Source: Nocardia sp. NBC_00508 (lineage in GTDB: Bacteria > Actinomycetota > Actinomycetes > Mycobacteriales > Mycobacteriaceae). From it: DNA of 64,000 nucleotides. Position 1 is the first letter of the stretch; each line of letters begins with the position of its first letter. The position numbers and the translations under genes are program-made. The notes beneath the pieces were generated by a model, which was not told the origin of the DNA, searched no databases, and saw nothing but the letters and a program-made list of their open reading frames with translations. Positions 26,129 through 34,901 of this stretch are shown here, piece after piece. The stretch spans positions 6,944,001-7,008,000 of the forward strand of contig NZ_CP107852.1 in NCBI RefSeq assembly GCF_036346875.1. Reading direction: 5' to 3'.

Positions 26129-26733
26129 CCGGCGTGCTCCTGTCCGCCTCGTAAGACGCCGTCGTACAACCGCCACACCTGATCCAGCTTGTCGGTGTCG
26201 TGAGCCAGGTGCGACACCACCAGAACCGACCGGCCGGTGTCACGCAACACCGCGACCAACTCCCAGAAACGCAGATACGTCTCCCAGTCGAAACCCTGAT
26301 ACGGCTCATCCAGCAGCAGAATCTGCGGATCGTGCATCACCGCCAGCGTGAGGTTGAGCTTCTGCCGCGTACCGCCGCTGAGCGTTCCGACCCGTTCACC
26401 GGCATATTCGGAGAAGCGCAAGATCTCCATCGTCTCCTCGGCCCGCCGTAGGTTCGGGATCGCATAGGCCGCAGCAAAGAAGTCCAGGTGCTGACGAACC
26501 GTGAAGACGTCGTTCAAGACCACCTGCTGAGGGCAGTAACCGAACCGCCCACGGTGCCGGACCACCCCACGGTCCGGTCGCAGCTCTCCAGACAAAACCT
26601 TCAACAGCGTCGACTTACCTGCCCCGTTCTCACCGACGATGCCCACCAGCGCCCCCGCAGGCAACACGATGTCGATGCCACGCAGCACCGACCGCCTGCC
26701 GTACGAGTGGTGGACGCCCTCCACCTCCATCAA
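26125..26733 (-). CDS. ABC transporter ATP-binding protein
   Basis: A 202-residue nucleotide-binding domain. It has Walker A GENGAGKST, Q-loop YCPQQ, signature LSGGTRQKLNL, Walker B ILLLDEP and H-loop VVSHLAHD. The domain is short and lacks the C-terminal extension of multidrug ABC-2 ATPases. It forms a two-gene exporter with the permease that overlaps its stop codon. Confidence 0.93.
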   Translation of the reverse strand: MMEVEGVHHSYGRRSVLRGIDIVLPAGALVGIVGENGAGKSTLLKVLSGELRPDRGVVRHRGRFGYCPQQVVLNDVFTVRQHLDFFAAAYAIPNLRRAEETMEILRFSEYAGERVGTLSGGTRQKLNLTLAVMHDPQILLLDEPYQGFDWETYLRFWELVAVLRDTGRSVLVVSHLAHDTDKLDQVWRLYDGVLRGGQEHAG

Positions 26734-27108
26734 CGCCCCTTACCCGCCGCCGATGTAATGGCCCGACAACGGCTCGAATGCTACCAATCGACAGCGAAAA
26801 CCCGTGCTGGAACGCTCAATTCGTGGCACCCACACCCAGCGCGAGGACGTCCCGCCCTCCCTCGCGGCGAAACCCCCGGCCGCGACAGGCCCGCAAGTCC
26901 GGGCTGGTGCCGTCGATGGGCTCGATCGGCGACTGTGGGACAACGCCGTCATCGAATCCTTCTGGGGCAGAATGCAAACCGAGCTCCGCAGGTGGCCTCC
27001 GGCGCGGATGTGTGGCGATCCCTTCGGCATACGCGGTCTCGGTGTGCAGGGCGAAGCCGGTGCCCGCGGTGGGCGTTAGCCGGATCCCGCCCGGCGCTAA
27101 CGGCCGGA
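26734..27108. mobile_element. IS3-family OrfB fragment in a 375-base gap
   Basis: On the plus strand at about 26930-26990 the phrase WDNAVIESFWGRMQTEL is the hallmark of IS3-group OrfB near the last catalytic Glu. A shifted frame reads SMGSIGD just before it. Flanking sequence is degenerate and no inverted repeats were identified. It is a second IS3 scar, about 4.7 kb from the one at 21773, so the terpene/ABC block lies between two IS3 relics. Confidence 0.75.
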
Positions 27109-27402
27109 TCAGGGGGCGAGAGGGGTGTAGGTGGTGATTTCCCGGGACTCCAAGCGCGCGAGGCAGTCGCCTACGACGTGCTCCTGGAAATGATCCGAGG
27201 TGCGGTGCGCCTGGAAGGCCGCGGCGTCCACGTACTCCTCGTAGATCATGAACCGTCGTGGGTCGTCGGTGGAGACGTGCGCCTGGTACGCGAGGTTGCC
27301 CGGCTCCTGTCGGGACAGCGGGGTGATGAGCCGGATGATGTCGGCGACTGCGCTCTCCTGGCCGCCGCGGGCGGTCCATACAGCTTGCACGACATAGGTC
27401 AT
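27109..27402 (-). CDS. Antibiotic biosynthesis monooxygenase (ABM)-family protein
   Basis: A 97-residue dimeric ferredoxin-like barrel protein. It reads MTYVVQAVWTARGGQE, then PGNLAYQAHVSTDDPRRFMI, YEEYVDAAAFQAHRTSDHFQ, the classic ABM layout (a strand, a Tyr- and Glu-containing strand, the AAFQAHR.S.HF helix). ABM proteins include cofactor-free monooxygenases, heme-degrading enzymes and unassigned quinone-related proteins. It is monocistronic and divergent from the glycerol-phosphate operon. Confidence 0.9.
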   Translation of the reverse strand: MTYVVQAVWTARGGQESAVADIIRLITPLSRQEPGNLAYQAHVSTDDPRRFMIYEEYVDAAAFQAHRTSDHFQEHVVGDCLARLESREITTYTPLAP

Positions 27403-27497
27403 GGCCGGCGACTCTATGACGAGGGTCGCACTTTGTCACCTCTGCGCATGATGCTTGACAGGACGGGACGTAGCCGCCTAACGTCTCGTCAACCGAC

Positions 27498-27540
27498 AGC
27501 ACAGACGAAGACACCCTGTCAGTGGTCTTCCGTCTGTGCT
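27498..27540 (+). promoter_or_regulatory. Leader hairpin upstream of the glycerol operon, candidate antitermination element
   Basis: A 15/16-matched stem (AGCACAGACG arm at 27498, complementary arm ending at 27540, one bulged base) with a 12-base loop, followed by TTT. It lies 53 bases before the first gene of an operon whose last gene encodes a GlpP-type antiterminator. The position suggests a terminator-like stem controlled by that protein; that is inference. Confidence 0.5.
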
Positions 27541-27593
27541 TTCAGTCGTTGCCGTACCGCTGGCAGGGGTTTCAACCCCGAAAGGCGGCGGGC

Positions 27594-29030
27594 ATGAATG
27601 ACGGCCCTGCGAACACGAGAACGGCAGTCATCCGCAGCGCGGGAGACGTAGCCGACCTCATCGACACCCTCAAGACCCTGAGCGGTCGGACCAGCGGGAT
27701 CTGGTTTCTCGCCCTGGCGGGACTGTTCCTGGACGCGTACTCCAACGCGGCGCTGGGGGCTGGCCTGTCCCCGATGGTCAAGCAGTTGGGCCTGTCGCCC
27801 ACGCAGGTCGGTGTGCTCACGGCGATGGCCCCAGCCATCGCGATAGTCTCCAACCCCTTCGGCGGCTGGCTCGCTGCGCGGATCGGCCGGGTCAAGCCGC
27901 TGCTGATGACCAAGGTCGTCTTCGGGCTCGGCGCAGTGCTGACTGCGGCCGGCTCGGACTTCCAGACGGTCTTCGCCGGGCGGGCCCTGGTGGGCATCGC
28001 CTACGGCGTCGACTTCGCCGTGGCGATGGCCCTGCTGGCCGAGTACACCCCGGCCTCGCTCAAGGGCAGGCTCAACTTCTGGCAGGGCGTCTGGTACACC
28101 GCGACGACCACGAACCTCCTGCTCACCCTGGTGTTCTACAAGTTCGACGTCGGTGCGGACATCTGGCGCTGGTCCGTCGCCTCCTCGGCCGCGTTCGCGC
28201 TGCTGCTGTTCGTGCTGCAGCTGGTCTTCCTGGTGGAGAGTCCCACCTGGCTGGCGTCCAAGGGCAGGCTGCGGGAGTCCGTGGCGAACCTGCGCCGGAT
28301 GTACGGGTTCGCGGCGGAAGAGGGGCCGCTGGAGACCGGGCAGGTCGAGAATGCCGGGCACCGGGTCGGGTTCCGAGACGCTGGCGTGCTGTTCCGCCAC
28401 CCCTACCTCCCCCGGACCGTCTTGTCGACCGCGATCTCCCTCACCCAGGCCATGCAGTACTTCGCCGTGGGCTGGTACCTGCCGGTGATCAGTCTCGAGC
28501 TGTTCGGCAAGGAGTTCGAGACGGCGACCCTGGGCGCCATGGCGTTCAACGCGGTCGGCATCGTCGGTGGCTGCCTATCGGCTTACGCCGGGCGGCGGCT
28601 GGGTTTGCGGATCAGCTCGATGACCGGATACGCCGTGGTGTTCGTCGCGCTGCTGGTCATGGGCGCGACCTTCAAGCAGCTGCCTATCGGCCTGGCCGCG
28701 CTGCTGCCGGTGATATTCATCTTCTTCCACTCGGCGGGCCCCGGCCCCAACGGCAAGTCGATCGCGGCGCTCTCGTACCGGTCCGACATCCGCACGCTGG
28801 GCACCGGCGTGACCGGCATGCTCGGCAGCCTCGGATCGGTCGCGGGCCTGTATCTGTTCCCGCAGCTCCAATCGGGCATCGGGGTAGGCAACAGCCTGAT
28901 GGTCCTGTCAGTGGTGCCGCTGGTCGGCCTGCTCGTGTGCGTAGCGATCAAGTGGGACCCGACCCGCGTCGAGGTGAACCTGGAAGAGGAGGCCATCGGC
29001 CGCCCTCAGCGCCAACCGGTGTCGGCCTGA
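27594..29030 (+). CDS. MFS transporter of a glycerol-phosphate operon
   Basis: A 478-residue (from ATG 27594) major facilitator of the sugar/metabolite:H+ type. Helix 1 carries LALAGLFLDAYSNAALGAGL and loop 2-3 GGWLAARIGRVKPLLMTK. Further features are AEYTPASLKGRLNFWQ after helix 5, a long central loop, and 12 predicted helices. GAAAGG precedes the chosen ATG. It is followed by glycerol kinase-like, glycerol-3-phosphate dehydrogenase, AGPS-like and GlpP genes. The expected cargo is therefore glycerol, a glycerol derivative or a related polyol; this is inference from context. Confidence 0.88.
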   Translation: MNDGPANTRTAVIRSAGDVADLIDTLKTLSGRTSGIWFLALAGLFLDAYSNAALGAGLSPMVKQLGLSPTQVGVLTAMAPAIAIVSNPFGGWLAARIGRVKPLLMTKVVFGLGAVLTAAGSDFQTVFAGRALVGIAYGVDFAVAMALLAEYTPASLKGRLNFWQGVWYTATTTNLLLTLVFYKFDVGADIWRWSVASSAAFALLLFVLQLVFLVESPTWLASKGRLRESVANLRRMYGFAAEEGPLETGQVENAGHRVGFRDAGVLFRHPYLPRTVLSTAISLTQAMQYFAVGWYLPVISLELFGKEFETATLGAMAFNAVGIVGGCLSAYAGRRLGLRISSMTGYAVVFVALLVMGATFKQLPIGLAALLPVIFIFFHSAGPGPNGKSIAALSYRSDIRTLGTGVTGMLGSLGSVAGLYLFPQLQSGIGVGNSLMVLSVVPLVGLLVCVAIKWDPTRVEVNLEEEAIGRPQRQPVSA

Positions 29031-29070
29031 ACGGGTGAACGGCCCCGGACCGATGAAAGGACCTTCGCAG

Positions 29071-30654
29071 ATGACCAGGGAGCGCCGCCGCGGCGTACTC
29101 AGCATCGATGAGGGCACCACGGGCACCCGTGCCGCCATCGTCCTCGACGATGGCGACACGGCGGCCCCGGCGTACCTGCCCATCTCGGTCAGATCCTCCG
29201 ACCATCTGCGCGTCGAACAGGACGCGACGGAGATCTGGGTGAACACCGTCCGGGTCTGCCGTGAGGCGCTGGACTGGGCGGCCGCACACCAGGTGGAGGT
29301 CACCGGCGTGGCTATCTCCACCCAGCGCGCCACCGTCCTGCTGTGGGACACGGTGACCGGCTCGCCGCTCAGCCAGGCCGTGGTGTGGCAGGACCGCCGG
29401 TACGCGTCCCGGCTGCGGGAGTGGGAGCCGGAGTGGGACGCGCACCTCTTGGAGCACACCGGTCGGCCGGTCGGCTCCCGGGCGCCGCTGTTGTGGGCGG
29501 CGGAGGAGATCACCCGGAACGAGGCCGTCGGCAGGGCCCATGACCAGGGGAGGCTGGCCTTCGGCTCGGTCGACACCTGGCTCGTCTGGAAGCTCACTGA
29601 GGGCGCGCGCCACGTCATGTCCGCCACGAACGCCGTGGCCGTGGGCGCCTACGACCTGCGGACAGGAGACTGGCACGAGCCGTGGGTGGAGTTCCTCGGC
29701 TGCCCGCGCGACGTGCTGCCGCGGATCGTCGACGAGGACGGCGACTTCGGCGTCACCGACCCGCAGGTCCTCGGCGGGCGGCTGCCCATCCTGTCGGTCA
29801 TGGGTGACCAGCACGCGGCGATGATTGCGCTCGGCGCCCACCGGCCCGGCCAGGCCACCTGTGTCCACGGAACAGGCACCTTCCTCGACGCCGTCGCGGG
29901 CGACCGTCCGCCCACCCACCGCTGCCAGGAGCCCGGCGTGCTCACGCTGGTCGGCTGGCGGTCCCGGGGCGCGTCCGTGTTCAGCGTGGAAGGTTATGCC
30001 GCGACGACCGGTTCCGCGATGCGCTGGCTGTGCGAAGAGATCGGGCTGTTCGAGTCGCCGAGCCGGCTGGCAGAACTCGCCCGCGAGCACACCGGCCCGA
30101 CCCGGGTGAGGTTCCTGCCCGCCCTGGCGGGACTGCGGACTCCCGTCTGGTCGCCGGAGTCCACCGGGATCCTCACCGGCCTCAGCCTGTCCACGACCCG
30201 GGCCGAACTGGCCCGCGGCATCCTCGAAGGCTTCGCGCACTCGGTGTGTGACCTGCTGGAAGGCGTGGAGAAGGTCATGGGACAGCCCGTCACCGACCTG
30301 TTCTGCGGCGGCGGGCTCGCCGCCAGCGACGTGCTGATGTCCAGCCAGGCCGACCTGGTCGGCCGGCCGGTGCAGCGCGCCCGCGGCCATGAGACGGCCA
30401 GCCTGCGCGGCACGGCCTATCTCGGCGGCGTGCGGGCCGGGCTGTGGCCGAGCGTCGCGGCCGTCGTGGTGGGACTGCCGGCGGGCCCCGTCTTCGAACC
30501 CGCACTGCCCGACGCCGAGCGCCAGGACGCCCGCGCCGCGTGGCGCGACCTGGTGACCCGCCATGTCACGGCCGCCGCCGGCCACGGCGCTTCACCGCCG
30601 GAGCACGGTTCCCGCGGCTTCGAACCCGACTCACAGGAGGAATCAACATCGTGA
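29071..30654 (+). CDS. FGGY-family carbohydrate kinase, glycerol kinase-like
   Basis: A 527-residue kinase that should phosphorylate glycerol or a similar polyol. It has the N-terminal ATP-binding phosphate loop SIDEGTTGTRAAIV, substrate-domain ISTQRAT and VVWQDRR, GDQHAAMIALG with the catalytic Asp, VHGTGTFLDAV, and C-terminal FCGGGLAASDVLM. The ATG at 29071 follows GAAAGGA; an earlier in-frame Met is less well placed. It overlaps the following glpD by four bases (GTGA). Substrate preference for glycerol is inferred from the GlpD and GlpP neighbours. Confidence 0.88.
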   Translation: MTRERRRGVLSIDEGTTGTRAAIVLDDGDTAAPAYLPISVRSSDHLRVEQDATEIWVNTVRVCREALDWAAAHQVEVTGVAISTQRATVLLWDTVTGSPLSQAVVWQDRRYASRLREWEPEWDAHLLEHTGRPVGSRAPLLWAAEEITRNEAVGRAHDQGRLAFGSVDTWLVWKLTEGARHVMSATNAVAVGAYDLRTGDWHEPWVEFLGCPRDVLPRIVDEDGDFGVTDPQVLGGRLPILSVMGDQHAAMIALGAHRPGQATCVHGTGTFLDAVAGDRPPTHRCQEPGVLTLVGWRSRGASVFSVEGYAATTGSAMRWLCEEIGLFESPSRLAELAREHTGPTRVRFLPALAGLRTPVWSPESTGILTGLSLSTTRAELARGILEGFAHSVCDLLEGVEKVMGQPVTDLFCGGGLAASDVLMSSQADLVGRPVQRARGHETASLRGTAYLGGVRAGLWPSVAAVVVGLPAGPVFEPALPDAERQDARAAWRDLVTRHVTAAAGHGASPPEHGSRGFEPDSQEESTS

Positions 30655-32324
30655 TCCGGCTTCCCGAACGCAAGGCGAGGTCAGAGACGAGGAGCGCCAT
30701 CCGCCGGACGCCGCTGACGCTCGACCGCCGTGAGCAGATCGAACGGCTCGCCTCCAGCTCTGTAGACGTCCTCGTCGTCGGTGGCGGCGTGACCGGCTGC
30801 TACACCGCACTGGACGCCGTCACCCGCGGCCTGACCGTGGCGCTCGTGGAACGGGACGACTTCGCATCGGGCACGTCCTCCAAGTCATCCAAGATGGTGC
30901 ACGGCGGCCTGCGCTACATCGAGCAGGGCAACTTGCCGCTGGTCCGGCGCTCGCTGGTGGAACGGCAGCGCTTCCGCCGCAACGCGCCGCACCTGGTGCA
31001 GCGACTGCCGTTCGTCTTCCCCGTGCTCGCCAAGGACGGCGTCTTCGACGCGCGCATCGCCACGGCCTTCGAGGGTCTGCTGTGGACCTACGACCTTGCC
31101 GGCGGGTGGCGCATCGGCAGGCTGCATCAGCGTCTCAGCGTGCCCGAGGTCCTTGCCCGTGCGCCGCGGCTGCGCGCCGACCGGCTCGAGGGCGGCCTTC
31201 TCTACTACGACAGCCGTACCGACGACGCACGCCTGACCCTGACCATCGCGCGGACGGCGGCGCATTTCGGGGCGACCGTGCTCAACGGCGCCAACTGCCG
31301 TGGCCTCCTCCGCGATGGCTGCAGGGTGCGGGGTGCGACCATCGAGGTCGACGGCCGGGACATCGACGTGCAGGCGGGTGTCGTGATCAACGCCACCGGG
31401 GTCTGGTCCGACACGCTGGACACCCTGTCGGATCCCGGCCACAGACCCCGGATCCGCCCCGCCAAGGGTGTGCACATCGTGGTGCCGTGGACCAGGCTGC
31501 CCGTCGACGGCACCGTGACCGTGCCGGTCCCGGGCCGGGCCCGTCGCGCCACCTGCACCCGCTGGGGGGACGTGGTCGTGGTCGGCACGACCGACACCGA
31601 CTACGACGGCTCCCTGGACGAGGTGCTGTGCACGGGCGAGGAGATGCGGTACCTCCTCGACGGGGCCAACACCGCCTTCGACGCCGGCCTCACACCCTCG
31701 GACGTGATCGGCTCGATCGCTGGGCTCCGCCCTCTGGTCGGCGACACGGAGGGTGCCACCCTCGACATGAGCCGCGACCACCAGATCTCGACGGACGCGC
31801 GCGGGCTCGTCACCGTCACGGGCGGCAAGCTCACCACCAGCCGCCACATGGGCGAGCTCGTGGTCGACGAGGCGCTGAAGGTCCTCGGACGCCGGGCCCG
31901 CTGCCGGACGGTGCGGCTCCCCCTGCTGGGCGGAGCCGGCTACGACGCGGAGGCCACCTCGGCCACCGGGGGGCTGGGCGCACATCTGGGAGAGCGGTAC
32001 GGCACCGAGGCCAGGTTCGTCGCCGGGCTGTTCACCGAGGACCCCTCCCTCGCCGAGCCGATCATCGAGGGCTCCGCCCACCTGCGGGCCGAGATCGTCT
32101 ACGCGGCTCGCTGCGAGTTGGCGCGGACCGTCGACGACGTGCTGTCCCGCCGCACCCGGATGCGGTTGTTCGCCCGTGACCTGTCGGTGCAGGCGGCCCC
32201 GGAGGTCGGTCGGCTGCTCCAACAGGAGCTGGGTCTGTCGGACAAGGAGGTCGCCCGGCAGATCGACGACTACGCCGCGGGCATCGACCGCGAGAAGACC
32301 GTACTGATGAAGGGACTTTCATGA
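30651..32324 (+). CDS. glpD: FAD-dependent glycerol-3-phosphate dehydrogenase
   Basis: A 557-residue membrane-peripheral flavoprotein oxidising glycerol 3-phosphate to dihydroxyacetone phosphate. The FAD Rossmann motif is VLVVGGGVTGCYTALDA. The substrate/FAD loop is GTSSKSSKMVHGGLRYIEQG. Later elements are VINATGVWSDTL, KGVHIVVPW, and GGKLTTSRHMGELV. The C-terminal helical cap is present. The GTG start at 30651 overlaps the kinase stop and follows AGGAGG (30635-30640). The stop overlaps the next gene by ATGA. Electrons would go to the quinone pool. Confidence 0.93.
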   Translation: MIRLPERKARSETRSAIRRTPLTLDRREQIERLASSSVDVLVVGGGVTGCYTALDAVTRGLTVALVERDDFASGTSSKSSKMVHGGLRYIEQGNLPLVRRSLVERQRFRRNAPHLVQRLPFVFPVLAKDGVFDARIATAFEGLLWTYDLAGGWRIGRLHQRLSVPEVLARAPRLRADRLEGGLLYYDSRTDDARLTLTIARTAAHFGATVLNGANCRGLLRDGCRVRGATIEVDGRDIDVQAGVVINATGVWSDTLDTLSDPGHRPRIRPAKGVHIVVPWTRLPVDGTVTVPVPGRARRATCTRWGDVVVVGTTDTDYDGSLDEVLCTGEEMRYLLDGANTAFDAGLTPSDVIGSIAGLRPLVGDTEGATLDMSRDHQISTDARGLVTVTGGKLTTSRHMGELVVDEALKVLGRRARCRTVRLPLLGGAGYDAEATSATGGLGAHLGERYGTEARFVAGLFTEDPSLAEPIIEGSAHLRAEIVYAARCELARTVDDVLSRRTRMRLFARDLSVQAAPEVGRLLQQELGLSDKEVARQIDDYAAGIDREKTVLMKGLS

Positions 32325-33889
32325 TCAGCAGGCAAACCATCACACATCCGTTCAACCGGGGGGACTACGTCGTCGGCGCGCCCACCCCGCCGCGCTGGGC
32401 CGCCGACTGCCCGCCTGGCCAGGGGAAGGCCAGCCTGCAGGCTGCCGTGGTCGAGGTTCCCGAGTCGGTCGTCGCCGAACTGCGCACGGTCGCCGCCGCC
32501 GTGCACACGGACCGGGACGAGGTGATCCTGCGCACCCGCGACTGGTGGGCGGGCACGTCCATCAGCGAGACGGACGGCGCCCCGGCCACCCCGGACGCCG
32601 TGATCGTCGAGGCGGCCGACGAGGAACAGGTTGCCGCGGTGGTCCGGATCTGCCACGCGCAGGGCATCCCATTGACGGTCTCAGCCGGCCGCAGCAACGT
32701 CCTCGGCGCCGCCCTGCCGGTTTTCGGTGGGGTCGTGCTGGACGTCTGCCGCCTCAACCGGATCATCTCCTTCGACACCGAGTCGATGACCGTCGAGGTA
32801 CAGGCGGGCATGTTCGGCGACCTGTTCGAGAAGGAACTGCAGGAGGCGCACGGCGCCACTACCGGGCACTGGCCGTCCGCCTTCGCCATCTCCACGGTCG
32901 GCGGCTGGGCGGCCTGCCGCGGCGCAGGCCAGCTGTCCACCCGGTACGGGAAGATCGAGGACATGGTCGTCGGGCTCGACGTGGTCCTGCCGGATGGCAC
33001 CCCTGCCAGTTTCGGTACCTACCCCCGGGCCGCTGTAGGCCCCGACCTGCGCCAGCTGTTCATCGGCTCCGAGGGCACGCTCGGCGTGATCACTCGGCTG
33101 CGGCTGCGTACCCACCGGCTGCCCTCCTACGCGGTGGGCCTCGCCTACGGGTTCGGCACGTTCGCCGCAGGGCTGGACGCCTGCCGGGAGATCCTCCAAC
33201 GGGGCGCGACACCCGCCGTGCTGCGCCTGTACGACGCGCACGAGAGCGGCACCCACTTCGGCGAGCCGGGCACTCACCTGCTGCTCGTCGCCGACGAGGG
33301 CGACCAGGCCCTGGTGGACGCGACCATGGCTGTTGTCGAGAAGGTCTGCGCCGAGCGGGCGCCGGTGACGCTCGACGGCACAGCGGTCCTCGCCCGCTGG
33401 CTGGACGAGCGGATGCTCGTCGGCAAGTCCGGTGACGGCTTCGCCAAGAGCCCCGGCTTCGTCGCCGACACCTGTGAGATCGCCGCGCCGTGGTCGATCC
33501 TGCCCGTGGTCTACGACGAGGTGGTGGCGGCCATCGAGGCGGTTCCCGGGACGCTGCGCGCGTCCGCGCACCAGTCGCACGCCTACACCGACGGAGCCTG
33601 CCTGTACTTCTCCCTGCGCGGCGACGTCGAACGGCCCCGCCGCCGCGAGTGGTACCGGGCCGCGTGGGACGCCGCCAACGAGGTACTCATCCGGCACGGC
33701 GCTGCGATCAGCCATCACCACGGCGTCGGGCTGCTGCGCTCGCCGTACGTCGAGCCGGCGCTGGGCAGTGGCTTCGGCACGCTGGTGGCGGTCAAACAGG
33801 CCCTCGACCCGGCAGGGATCATGAACCCGGGGAAGCTGGGGCTGCCCAGCCGTTTCGGGTCCGGCACCGGCAGGTCCACCCAGGGTTAG
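32321..33889 (+). CDS. FAD-linked oxidase of the alkyl-DHAP synthase (AGPS)/GlcD type
   Basis: A 522-residue flavoprotein. The PCMH-type FAD-binding domain occupies about 85-270 (PLTVSAGRSNVLGAALP, then TVGGWAACRGAGQLSTRYGK, IEDMVVGLDVVLPDG, FIGSEGTLGVITRLRL). A C-terminal FAD-oxidase domain ends with ISHHHGVGLLRSPYV, the His-rich active-site element shared with alkyl-dihydroxyacetonephosphate synthases. It sits directly after glpD, whose product dihydroxyacetone phosphate is the scaffold for ether-lipid synthesis. Oxidation of a lactate- or glycerate-like acid is an alternative. It overlaps glpD by four bases. Confidence 0.85.
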   Translation: MISRQTITHPFNRGDYVVGAPTPPRWAADCPPGQGKASLQAAVVEVPESVVAELRTVAAAVHTDRDEVILRTRDWWAGTSISETDGAPATPDAVIVEAADEEQVAAVVRICHAQGIPLTVSAGRSNVLGAALPVFGGVVLDVCRLNRIISFDTESMTVEVQAGMFGDLFEKELQEAHGATTGHWPSAFAISTVGGWAACRGAGQLSTRYGKIEDMVVGLDVVLPDGTPASFGTYPRAAVGPDLRQLFIGSEGTLGVITRLRLRTHRLPSYAVGLAYGFGTFAAGLDACREILQRGATPAVLRLYDAHESGTHFGEPGTHLLLVADEGDQALVDATMAVVEKVCAERAPVTLDGTAVLARWLDERMLVGKSGDGFAKSPGFVADTCEIAAPWSILPVVYDEVVAAIEAVPGTLRASAHQSHAYTDGACLYFSLRGDVERPRRREWYRAAWDAANEVLIRHGAAISHHHGVGLLRSPYVEPALGSGFGTLVAVKQALDPAGIMNPGKLGLPSRFGSGTGRSTQG

Positions 33890-33894
33890 TGCAT

Positions 33895-34518
33895 ATGGTG
33901 GATCCGGTGAACCCTCGCCCGAAACGTCCCGTTGATCTGCGCCTCCTGGCGGCGCTGGCGGAGTATCCCGTCATGGCGTCGCTTGTCGGTGTGACGATGG
34001 CGGACCGGTTCCTCACGACCTCGACCCCGCTCGGCATCCTCGCCTCCGTCCCTCTCGGCGATCTGGAGGCGACGGTCCAGCGGACGGCCGCCGCAGGCAA
34101 GATCGTGTTCGTCAATATGGACTCGACGCCGGGCCTTGGCCACGACCCCGGCGCCCTGACCTACCTCAAAGGGATCGGGGCGATCGGGATCTGCTCCACC
34201 CGGGCGGCGATCATCGAGCGGGCGAGTGGCCTCGGCCTGCTGGCGATGCAGAAGGTGTTCGTGACAGATCGCTCCAACCTGCATCGCAGCATCCAGTCCA
34301 TCGCCCGGTCGAATCCGGACATGGTTCAGCTCATGCCCGCGATCGTGCTGCGCTACATGGAGCGGCAGGCCAGGGACCTCGGGGTGCCGTATCTCGCGGC
34401 CGGGTTCGTCCAGGAGGAGGCGGACGTGGTCGAGGCGCTCCAGCATGGCGCTGCCGGCGTCTGTACCTCGGATGAGGACCTGTGGGAGCTGCGTCGCTCG
34501 TCCCTGCGCACCTCCTGA
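33895..34518 (+). CDS. glpP: GlpP-family glycerol-3-phosphate-responsive antiterminator
   Basis: A 207-residue TIM-barrel-like regulator. It reads KIVFVNMDSTPGLGHDPGAL, then GAIGICSTRAAIIERA, MQKVFVTDRSNLHRS, PDMVQLMPAIVLRYME, VPYLAAGFVQEEADVVEALQ, GAAGVCTSDEDLW. All line up with Bacillus GlpP, which binds leader RNA of glp operons in the presence of glycerol 3-phosphate and prevents termination. It is the last gene, five bases after the AGPS-like gene. The leader hairpin at 27498-27540 is a candidate target. GlpP is best studied in Firmicutes; its action here is inference. Confidence 0.88.
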   Translation: MVDPVNPRPKRPVDLRLLAALAEYPVMASLVGVTMADRFLTTSTPLGILASVPLGDLEATVQRTAAAGKIVFVNMDSTPGLGHDPGALTYLKGIGAIGICSTRAAIIERASGLGLLAMQKVFVTDRSNLHRSIQSIARSNPDMVQLMPAIVLRYMERQARDLGVPYLAAGFVQEEADVVEALQHGAAGVCTSDEDLWELRRSSLRTS

Positions 34519-34639
34519 ACTTCCCCACCCCTGCCCGTTTCGACCCGCGCAGGCACCGACAAGGCCCAGCTCGCCGATGCGGTCGACAGCGTGTCGAGGG
34601 TGCTCGATACCCTCCCGGACAATCTGCGCTCGTCCTTGG

Positions 34640-34901
34640 GGTTGTACTACGGTGCCGCCGTCTTTCGGGACTTCTGCCCGGTCCATCCAGTCCGTCAGTG
34701 AATCGGCGAAATCCTTCTGAACGAAGCCCTGCTCATTGATGCCGCGCGGGTACCGCTGCAGCATCAACGACGGTCCTTCAGGTGAGGCAACATCACCGCG
34801 GCGACCTCGCCGTAGTAATCGACGAGGTCGCCCTCGGTGATTCCGTCGGCCGGGAACAGCACCCGGTCCGCGTGGGTGATCTCGACATCGATGCGAGCCA
34901 T
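34640..34901 (-). pseudogene. Relic of an NHEJ LigD-type polymerase
   Basis: From ATG 34901 the minus strand reads MARIDVEITHADRVLFPADG, then DLVDYYGEVAAVMLPHLKDR, the conserved start of PolD/LigD-pol proteins. A one-base deletion near 34770 then causes a stop. In the next frame it continues LQRYPRGINEQGFVQKDFAD and WMDRAEVPKDGGTVV. After about 90 residues similarity ends. The catalytic Asp region is lost. It is coupled by TGATG to a ligase tail just upstream. Confidence 0.8.

Noticed and set aside
30444..30650. N-terminal extension of the glpD frame
   Set aside because: Arg-rich out-of-frame reading through the kinase end; GTG at 30651 has AGGAGG and overlaps the kinase stop.
33490..33894. 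N-terminal extension of the glpP frame
   Set aside because: Shadow reading inside the AGPS-like gene; similarity to GlpP begins after the ATG at 33895.
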